Positions 33,052 through 38,668 of a DNA stretch of 38,668 nt are shown in pieces. The stretch's first letter is position 1. Every line of letters begins with the position of its first letter. The DNA is from Pseudomonadota bacterium (GTDB taxonomy: Bacteria > Desulfobacterota > Binatia > Binatales > Binataceae). Made by a program: the position numbers and the translations under genes. The stretch spans positions 1 to 38,668 of the forward strand of contig JAJPJA010000044.1 of NCBI GenBank assembly GCA_021324455.1, read 5' to 3'. The notes under the pieces were generated by a model, which searched no databases, had not been told where the DNA came from, and was given only the letters and a program-made list of their open reading frames with translations.

Positions 33052-36042
33052 ATGCGCAAGCTGTTGTTCGTTGTTGCCGGCGGCTTGATGGCTGCCGCGC
33101 TCGCCGCGGCCATCGTGGCGTGGAAGGAAATCCGGCACCTGACCCCGGCGGAAATCAACCGGCACATCACCGAAGCGGTCAAGTCGCAAACCGGGCTGGA
33201 CCTGGTCACCGGACACCTCAGCGTTACGGTTTCCTATCACGTCATCGTCAACCTGGATTCGGCGCGCCTTTTGAACGGCAACCAGACCGTCGCCCAGTTC
33301 GGACGTATCCGCCTGACCTGCGGCTACCGCACCCTGCTCTTTCATCACGGATTGCCGTTCATCGCGGTCTCTTTGGATCGGCCCGCGGTGGTGCTGCCCG
33401 TGCGATCGGTAACGCCCGGGCCGATGCCGGTGCTCGACGCCGATTCGGTACGAGATTTGCGCCGTCTCCTGGTTCGCCTGTCCAACGTCACCCGCCAGAT
33501 AGTCATGTCGACGGCAACCGTGCAGGACCGCAGCGGGCGAGTGCTGTTCGATGAGGCCGCGGTGCGTGCGGTCCATAGCCGTTCCGCGGGCGCGTGGCGG
33601 GTGCGGCTGGAAGGTCTGTTCAAGGGCGTGGACCTGCCCAATTTCAAGGTCGGGGTGAGCCTGGTGATGGCGCCCGAGATCGACGGAGCGGAGATTCCCT
33701 TTGCGCGCGGCACGTTCTGGTTCTGGGACGCCAATTTGCGCGATCTCGCGACCCGCGGCGTCAGCCTGCGCGGAGTTACACAGGGAAATCTGAGCTTTTT
33801 GATCCGGACGGACGGGATGGTGATGGGACAGGCACTGACCCGTACCGACGGCTTCGAGCTGGCCGCGCCCTTTCTCGCCGCGCCGATTCAAATCGATCAA
33901 CTCCGGCTGAGCGCCCGCCTGCTTCATTCCGTCTACGGTCTGGACGTAAGCCAGTTCCTGATGAGCGCGCAAGGGCGCGACCTGGTCCGGGGCGCAGCCA
34001 ACGTAACGCCGATGCCGCCCGACAACCTGCGCATCCGCGCCCGGCTTGCGCCCTTTACGGTGGACGCGCCGGAGCTGCGCGCGATGCTGCCGCGGATTGG
34101 CGAGTTGCCGCAATGGGCCTCGATCTTCAGAACCATTTCCGCGGGCAAGATCGGGATCGACGAATTCGCGCTCGATACCACGCTCAAGGAACTGGAAGCT
34201 CCCACCAGAAAAATCCTGCTCGAAGAGACTTCGCTCAGGGCGACCCTGGGCGGATTGGCGTTCAACATTGCCGGTCTGCCGCCGGTCGCGGAACTCGACG
34301 GCAAGCTCAGCTACGGCGGCGGGCTGGTCCGGATCGGCCAGAGCCACGCCAGCCTGGGCGCTTCGACGCTCAACCAAATCAATCTCAGCGCGGACCTCAA
34401 ACGCGCATGGCCGGATTTGCCGTACGAGGCAAAAATCGCGGGCGATTTCGACCTCGGCGAACTTTTCGCCGCGGTCCGCAAACGGCTGCCGCCTGCGGCG
34501 GCGGAGCCGCTCAGCCATGTGCAGAACCTGCGCGGCACCACCGCGGTTGAAGTGGAGTTGCGCGGCACTTTGAACGATCTCGATTCGGGTTGGATGCCGC
34601 AATATCGGGCCGTGCTGCGTCCGCGCAGCGTCAGCGTGGGCGTGGCTTCCGCGCCTTCCGAGGTGCGCCTGTACGGCGGCGCAATTGTGGTATCGCCCGG
34701 CCAAATCGCAATCGACAATCTCGATCTTGCGCCGCGCCACGGCAGTCTCAAGGCCAGCGGCATAATCGCGCGCAACCCCCGCGGCACCTGGCAGGTCGGC
34801 AAGCTCACCCTGCAGATGCGCCAGATCAATGCCGAGGAATGGCTGCCGAGCCTGTTCGCGATGGACATGATGGACGTGCACGCGCCGGCCAGCGGAGACC
34901 TGACCGTTGCGCAGGTCAGCGACGGCACGGTCCATTATCGCGTGGACGGGAATCTGGCGCTGGGTCCCGGCCAGATCAAGTTCGCCTTCCTGCGCTCGCC
35001 CATCCTTTTGACCGAGCCCGCTTCGGTAATGCTGGCGGGGCAGGGCGGCGAACTGGCGATTACCTCCGGTACCCTGGAAGGCTCGCCTTTGCGCATGACG
35101 GTGGCCATCGATGACGTCGCCAAGCCGTTGATCCGCATCAACGCGCACGCGCAGCGGCTCGACCTTGAAGCGATCAGCGCCGTACGCCTGCCGTGGAACC
35201 CGAAACCGCCGGTCAAGATCGACAACACCGCCTTCGAAGGACACGTCGAGGCGCAGGAGGCGACGCTGGCGCGTTTGCGGATGAAGGACCTCAGCGCCGG
35301 CTTTCGCCGCGACGGCGAGAACTGGCGCGTGTTCGACATCAACGCGGATGCGATGGGCGGTCATCTGACGATGGACCTGACCGGTCGGCGGCGCGACGAT
35401 TGGGTGCACATAATAACCGCCGCACGCGGCGTCGATATGGTCGCGCTGGAGGCGCTGGCCGGCAATCAGACGGTCCTGACCGGACACCTCTCCTCGCAGG
35501 CCGACCTGTGGGCCGACACCAACGGCGATTTCTTCGATACGCTTACCGGCAGCCTCTCCACCTCGATCACGGACGGAGTGCTGCTCAAGTTCAAACTGCT
35601 CTCGCGCATGCTGTCGCTGGTCGACGTCAGTGAATGGCTCAACGCCAACGTGCCCGACCCGCGGGTAAACGGCGTGCCGTTCAAAACCATCACCGCGCAT
35701 TTTTTCGGCGAGCGCGGAAACTTTGAGACCACCGACTTCATGCTTGACGGACCGGTGATGAAGATAACCGCCGCGGGCAAGGTGAATGTGGCTCAGAGCG
35801 CGATGAACGTGATGGTTGGGATGCGGCCGTTCCAGCTCCTGGACACGGTCTTCAACCATATACCACTGATCGGGACGCGCCTGGCGCAGAGTCAATCCGG
35901 AATCGTCGCCGCGTACTTTCACGTGCAGGGACCGATTGCCGATCCCTCGGTCGTACCGGCGCCGATTACTTCGATCAGCCACCTGGTAATCAAAACTTTG
36001 GCGATTCCGATTAACCTGCTGATTCCCGAAACCGTCAAGTAG
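33052..36042 (+). CDS. AsmA-like/DUF3971 envelope protein (YhdP/TamB superfamily)
   Basis: This is a very long periplasmic protein of 996 residues from the ATG at 33052. It has an N-terminal signal anchor (about 4-25) followed by EIRHLTPAEINRHITEAVKS. Repeated amphipathic beta strands then run to the end, the form of bridge-like lipid-transfer proteins of the AsmA/TamB/YhdP group. The C-terminal part contains the AsmA-like signature: KLLSRMLSLVDVSEWLNANV, then PFKTITAHFFGERGNFETTD, then KITAAGKVNVAQSAMNVMVG. Members span the periplasm and move phospholipid between membranes. A TTG at 33040 has GGAG at good spacing and would add four residues. The DUF2064 gene begins two bases after the stop, so the cassette downstream may be co-transcribed. 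Confidence 0.87.
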   Translation: MRKLLFVVAGGLMAAALAAAIVAWKEIRHLTPAEINRHITEAVKSQTGLDLVTGHLSVTVSYHVIVNLDSARLLNGNQTVAQFGRIRLTCGYRTLLFHHGLPFIAVSLDRPAVVLPVRSVTPGPMPVLDADSVRDLRRLLVRLSNVTRQIVMSTATVQDRSGRVLFDEAAVRAVHSRSAGAWRVRLEGLFKGVDLPNFKVGVSLVMAPEIDGAEIPFARGTFWFWDANLRDLATRGVSLRGVTQGNLSFLIRTDGMVMGQALTRTDGFELAAPFLAAPIQIDQLRLSARLLHSVYGLDVSQFLMSAQGRDLVRGAANVTPMPPDNLRIRARLAPFTVDAPELRAMLPRIGELPQWASIFRTISAGKIGIDEFALDTTLKELEAPTRKILLEETSLRATLGGLAFNIAGLPPVAELDGKLSYGGGLVRIGQSHASLGASTLNQINLSADLKRAWPDLPYEAKIAGDFDLGELFAAVRKRLPPAAAEPLSHVQNLRGTTAVEVELRGTLNDLDSGWMPQYRAVLRPRSVSVGVASAPSEVRLYGGAIVVSPGQIAIDNLDLAPRHGSLKASGIIARNPRGTWQVGKLTLQMRQINAEEWLPSLFAMDMMDVHAPASGDLTVAQVSDGTVHYRVDGNLALGPGQIKFAFLRSPILLTEPASVMLAGQGGELAITSGTLEGSPLRMTVAIDDVAKPLIRINAHAQRLDLEAISAVRLPWNPKPPVKIDNTAFEGHVEAQEATLARLRMKDLSAGFRRDGENWRVFDINADAMGGHLTMDLTGRRRDDWVHIITAARGVDMVALEALAGNQTVLTGHLSSQADLWADTNGDFFDTLTGSLSTSITDGVLLKFKLLSRMLSLVDVSEWLNANVPDPRVNGVPFKTITAHFFGERGNFETTDFMLDGPVMKITAAGKVNVAQSAMNVMVGMRPFQLLDTVFNHIPLIGTRLAQSQSGIVAAYFHVQGPIADPSVVPAPITSISHLVIKTLAIPINLLIPETVK

Positions 36043-36044
36043 CG

Positions 36045-36770
36045 ATGATGCTGCGGGATACGCGCCGCAAGGCCCCTACCCTGATTGTGTTCGCCCGCGA
36101 ACCCGCCGCCGGCGCGGCCAAAACGCGCCTGATTCCGCGGCTGGGCGCGGCCGGCGCCGCGCGTCTGGCCGACGCGTTCATTGCCGACGCGATGGCGAAA
36201 GCCGCCCGCATCGCCAACTGCCGCACCGTGATCGCCGCCGCCGCCCCCGGCGGCGTGCGCGCGAGCCCCTATTTCACCGCAATCGCGCGCCGCTTCGACG
36301 CCGGCCTCGTCGATCAGGGCGATGGCGATCTGGGGCGGCGGATGGCGCGCGTCCTGTCGGCATATGCCGACCCGCCCGGCGCGGTGCTGATTGGCACCGA
36401 CACGCCGACGCTGCCGCCGGCGTTCATTCGCGAGAGTATCGCCGGCCTGCGCCAGGCGCAGGTCGTGATCGCGCCGGCGCTGGACGGCGGCTATTACCTG
36501 ATCGGTGCATGCGGACCGCTGCCGGCCATTTTCGACCGTATCCCATGGGGCGGCGCCAGCGTCTTTGCGCATACGCTGCGCCGGCTGCGCTCGCTTAAAG
36601 TCCGCTACCGCATCGGACGCTGGTGGTATGATGTGGACCGCCCCGCGGACCTCGATTTCATGGCCTGCGACCTCGCGCGCAGCCCCGCGCGGCGCCAGGC
36701 CTGTCCGGCGACCGTTCGCACGATGCGCGCGATGGGCCTGCTGGCGGTCAACGGAAGGACACGGCGATGA
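36045..36770 (+). CDS. DUF2064/TIGR04282-type nucleotidyl- or glycosyltransferase
   Basis: The 241-residue GT-A-fold protein carries the family sequence FAREPAAGAAKTRLIPRLG (16-34), a nucleotide-binding loop like that of CofC/MobA proteins. LIGTDTPTLPP (115-125) contains the metal-site Asp and the substrate loop, and APALDGGYYLIG follows at 143-154. Members are annotated as arsenosugar-biosynthesis glycosyltransferases or as cofC-like guanylyltransferases; which applies here is unknown. ATGs at 36045 and 36048 are both possible starts. It follows the AsmA-like gene by two bases and overlaps the glutaredoxin gene by four (ATGA), indicating a tightly coupled operon. Confidence 0.88.
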   Translation: MMLRDTRRKAPTLIVFAREPAAGAAKTRLIPRLGAAGAARLADAFIADAMAKAARIANCRTVIAAAAPGGVRASPYFTAIARRFDAGLVDQGDGDLGRRMARVLSAYADPPGAVLIGTDTPTLPPAFIRESIAGLRQAQVVIAPALDGGYYLIGACGPLPAIFDRIPWGGASVFAHTLRRLRSLKVRYRIGRWWYDVDRPADLDFMACDLARSPARRQACPATVRTMRAMGLLAVNGRTRR

Positions 36771-37045
36771 TCGAACTTATCTTGTACAGCCGCGCGGAAT
36801 GCGAATTATGCCGCGAGATGGAGGAAATCGTCCAACGGGAGCTGGCCGGAGTCCAGGCGCGGCTGGAAAAGATCGACATCGGCGGCAATCCGGAATTGGA
36901 AGCGCGTTTCGGTCTGGAAGTCCCGGTCCTGTTCGTCAACGGACGCAAGGCGTTCAAGTACCGCTGCAGCGCGCGCGAATTGCGCAAACGTCTGTCCCGC
37001 GAGGTCGGTTATCGATGGCCGTTTCGAAAAGCTCCTGTATCGTAG
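36767..37045 (+). CDS. Glutaredoxin-like protein (DUF836 type) with CxxC
   Basis: The 92-residue thioredoxin-fold protein has an N-terminal redox site Cys12-Glu-Leu-Cys15 in YSRAECELCREMEEIVQREL. It also has the cis-Pro loop EVPVLFVNGRKAF (about 51-63) and a short C-terminal helical extension. This matches the glutaredoxin-like DUF836 group, which is smaller than thioredoxin and often fused or linked to other redox proteins. The start codon overlaps the stop of the DUF2064 gene (ATGA), and the end overlaps cutA by 31 bases. Glutathione for its reduction could come from the gshA pathway encoded earlier in the window. Confidence 0.88.
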   Translation: MIELILYSRAECELCREMEEIVQRELAGVQARLEKIDIGGNPELEARFGLEVPVLFVNGRKAFKYRCSARELRKRLSREVGYRWPFRKAPVS

Positions 37046-37377
37046 TTCTGGTCACCGCCGGCGACCGCCAGAGCGCCGCGGCTATCGGACGCACGCTGGT
37101 GGAAGAACGGCTGGCCGCATGCGCCAACCTGGTCGGCCCGATCCGCTCGATTTACCGATGGCGCGGCGCGGTGGAAGACGCGCGCGAGCATCTGATCCTG
37201 CTCAAGACCAGGGCCGCGTTGTACCAGGCCCTCCAGGCGCGCGTCAGGGAACTCCATCCGTACGAAGTTCCCGAGATTGTCGCGATCGATATCGAAAAAG
37301 GCTCGCCGCCCTATCTGAATTGGGTGCGCGAATCCACCGCGACGGCGGCGCAACCAGCCCGCCCGCGCAAGCGATAG
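37015..37377 (+). CDS. cutA: CutA1 divalent-cation tolerance protein
   Basis: The 120-residue protein shows the CutA pattern of a ferredoxin-like trimer: SCIVVLVTAGDRQSAAAIGR at the start, VEERLAACANLVGPIRSIYR with the conserved Cys in AACAN, ARE-HLILLKT, then HPYEVPEIVAIDIEKGSPPY with the universally conserved His-Pro-Tyr-Glu-Val-Pro. The C-terminal tail is Arg/Pro-rich (QPARPRKR). CutA was linked genetically to copper tolerance in E. coli, but its molecular role is unsettled. The ATG at 37015 has GAGG ten bases upstream and lies inside the glutaredoxin gene (31-base overlap). It is the last gene of the DUF2064-Grx-CutA cassette. Confidence 0.93.
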   Translation: MAVSKSSCIVVLVTAGDRQSAAAIGRTLVEERLAACANLVGPIRSIYRWRGAVEDAREHLILLKTRAALYQALQARVRELHPYEVPEIVAIDIEKGSPPYLNWVRESTATAAQPARPRKR

Positions 37378-37585
37378 CGGCTCCGGCAGGATCGGCCGTT
37401 GCCCAATGGGTACTGCCTCCAAGCTCGGACCACGGTAAAACTCTCCGCACCTCTCGCGCCCAAGAACCCTCCCGGCAAGAGACGCTCGATCCTTCGCAAA
37501 AGAGCGGTTTCAGACAGCGAGGCGGACGTCTCCGGAGACGGACAGGGTTTGAACAATCCGAGAGGTGGATGAGCCTGGGCCTTCC

Positions 37586-38140
37586 CTACGGCATCCCGAA
37601 CGCTGTGACCGGGTCCCATTCGGAGTCGATCGGGCCGTTTACGAGGTTCTCCTGATCGACCAGATACATCTCCTCCTGCCTTTCCTTCTTGCGATCCTTC
37701 TTGGCTTGCTTGTAACGCAAATAAGCCTGCTCGTCGCCGACATAGACGCAGTTGCAGTAGTAGGGGTCGGGAAACCAGTAGCGAATCTTTCCGTGATGTC
37801 CGAGGCGGTTGAAGGTGAGCGGCTGCAGCCCGCCGATCACCTTGTGCTTGGCGGGCGTATCGATCGGCAACGACTTGAAACCCGAGGTATCCAGCAGCGG
37901 CTCCGTTTTCTCGGCTTTGAAGATGCGCGCGTTCTGCTTTTCATCATGTACGACCGCGTGGATGTCGGCGCGCACGGAATCGCTGTGGCTGGAACCTGAA
38001 CTGGCGGCGGACGGCGCGGCGCCGCCGCCCGCGTCATAGGCGGCGCCGTAACCGCTGCCGCCGTAACCGCTGCCGCTGCTGCATGCCGCCAAACCTGCAA
38101 AAGCAACCAATGCCGCTATCACGATAAGTCGTGAATTCAT
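37586..38140 (-). CDS. Putative lipoprotein with charged C-terminal region
   Basis: This 184-residue protein is not in a family I recognise. It has a lipoprotein signal (MNSRLIVIAALVAFAGLAAC, lipobox LAAC with Cys20), followed by a Gly/Ser/Ala-rich low-complexity linker (about 21-55). The remainder includes SDSVRADIHAVVHDEKQN, then GFKSLPIDTPAKHKVIGG, then HHGKIRYWFPDPYYCNC. A Lys/Arg/Glu-rich stretch near the end (RYKQAKKDRKKERQEE) is notable for an envelope protein. I chose the ATG at 38140 because it gives a clean signal peptide. An ATG at 38170 with AAAGGAG ten bases before it has the better Shine-Dalgarno but would put acidic residues in the n-region. It is divergent from hisC. Confidence 0.75.
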   Translation of the reverse strand: MNSRLIVIAALVAFAGLAACSSGSGYGGSGYGAAYDAGGGAAPSAASSGSSHSDSVRADIHAVVHDEKQNARIFKAEKTEPLLDTSGFKSLPIDTPAKHKVIGGLQPLTFNRLGHHGKIRYWFPDPYYCNCVYVGDEQAYLRYKQAKKDRKKERQEEMYLVDQENLVNGPIDSEWDPVTAFGMP

Positions 38141-38315
38141 GGGCTCATAATCCGGGACGGAGGCAAGCATCGTCCCGAAGCTCCTTTCCAATCACCGGCG
38201 GCATACAATAGCAGGAAGACGCGTCAGATGCCGCATTGCTGAGACTCATCCCCCTTTCCCGGCCGCGATCGGTATGCCACCTTGCCTGAGTAGCCACTGG
38301 GAGCACCGCGCTGAC

Positions 38316-38668
38316 ATGTTTCGTGCCGCGATCGACAGGATGGCGCCTTATACGCCGGGTGAGCAGCCCCGGCCCGGACAGCGCCTGATCAAGCTTAACA
38401 CCAACGAAAACCCGTATCCGCCCTCGCCGCGGGTGCGCCGGGCCATAATAAAGGCGTCCGCGGGCGACGCTTTACGGCTGTATCCGCGCCCCTTCGCCGA
38501 CGAATTCGTGGCCGCGGCGGCGCGTCATTACCGCTTTGCGCGCCACATGATTATGGCCGGCAACGGTTCCGACGAGCTGCTCGCGATGCTGTTTCGGGCG
38601 GCGCTCAGCCCCGGCGACAGGGTGGCATATCACATTCACACCTACACATTGTACGATACTCTGGCAGA
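38316..38668 (+). CDS. hisC: Histidinol-phosphate aminotransferase, 5' part only
   Basis: The frame starts at ATG 38316 (GGGAG 12 bases upstream) and stays open to the window edge, giving 117 residues of a class I/II PLP-dependent aminotransferase. The start MFRAAIDRMAPYTPGEQ is followed by LIKLNTNENPYPPSPRVRRA (near 28-47), the signature of HisC. Then come RLYPRPFADEFVAAAARHY and MAGNGSDELLAMLFRAAL, whose GNGSDE contacts the PLP phosphate region. HisC converts imidazole acetol phosphate to histidinol phosphate; related Phe/Tyr aminotransferases look the same at this end. The catalytic Lys lies beyond the window. It is divergent from the lipoprotein gene. Confidence 0.9.
   Translation, partial: MFRAAIDRMAPYTPGEQPRPGQRLIKLNTNENPYPPSPRVRRAIIKASAGDALRLYPRPFADEFVAAAARHYRFARHMIMAGNGSDELLAMLFRAALSPGDRVAYHIHTYTLYDTLA

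Noticed and set aside
33043..35982. 979-residue open frame antisense to the AsmA-like gene, and similar long antisense frames over selB (577-2046), gspC/gshA (18496-20817) and tkt (27741-29666)
   Set aside because: They are rich in Arg, Gln, His and Gly with no domain motifs and mirror the codon bias of the true genes on the other strand.

Overview
This is a GC-rich, gene-dense chromosomal window from a Gram-negative bacterium. The Gram-negative call rests on a GspC-like secretion protein, an AsmA-like envelope protein, a DUF2333 protein, an ArnT-type GT39 glycosyltransferase and a lipoprotein. The gene mix (NitT/TauT-type ABC importer with an AAA-associated domain, thiolase-like/DUF35 pair, amidohydrolase, Rv2258c-like methyltransferase, class II glutamate-cysteine ligase, selB) is what I would expect from an uncultured soil lineage of the Desulfobacterota/Binatota type. 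That placement is inference. I see no phage, transposase, integrase, CRISPR array, rRNA or tRNA gene.

Layout. 1-6278 (minus) is one long co-directional array. In transcription order it is a two-domain ABC permease, its ATPase, a separately encoded AAA-associated domain, two tandem limonene-epoxide-hydrolase-family proteins, selB and a VOC/glyoxalase protein cut by the window edge. 6279-6887 is the only gene-free stretch over 300 bases. It holds candidate promoters facing both ways and a run of inverted repeats ahead of an unknown 183-aa protein. 7653-9422 is xseB-xseA, 9516-9962 a Bcp peroxiredoxin, 9975-10703 a secreted Ser/Thr-rich membrane protein and 10902-11288 a DUF192 protein. 11357-14713 holds a thiolase-like protein with its DUF35 zinc-ribbon partner (minus), diverging from a small ORF and an amidohydrolase (plus). 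14772-18285 (minus) encodes a methyltransferase, a DUF2333 protein and a D,D-carboxypeptidase. 18460-20712 (minus) is a directly abutting gshA-gspC pair. glpK (plus) follows and overlaps a small OB-fold-like gene tail to tail. A membrane protein, an ArsA-like ATPase and fabF-fabH lie on minus up to 26967. From 27098 the plus strand carries a small helical protein, transketolase and 6-phosphogluconolactonase. A GT39 glycosyltransferase (minus) diverges from a DUF2939 protein, a 996-aa AsmA-like protein and the tightly overlapped DUF2064 - glutaredoxin - cutA cassette. A lipoprotein (minus) and the 5' part of hisC (plus) close the window.

How the genes work together. Core metabolism is represented by fatty-acid initiation and elongation (fabH, fabF), the pentose phosphate pathway (tkt, pgl), glycerol entry (glpK), glutathione synthesis (gshA), histidine synthesis (hisC) and DNA repair (xseAB). 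The accessory theme is small-molecule uptake and catabolism: an ABC importer followed by two epoxide-hydrolase-like enzymes, and a Cys-less thiolase/DUF35 pair facing an amidohydrolase. The parts most worth a second look are the Cys-less thiolase/DUF35 module, the importer/tandem-hydrolase array, the structured leader at 6496-6887 and the DUF2064-Grx-CutA cassette. I did not find a clearly novel defence or mobile system here.
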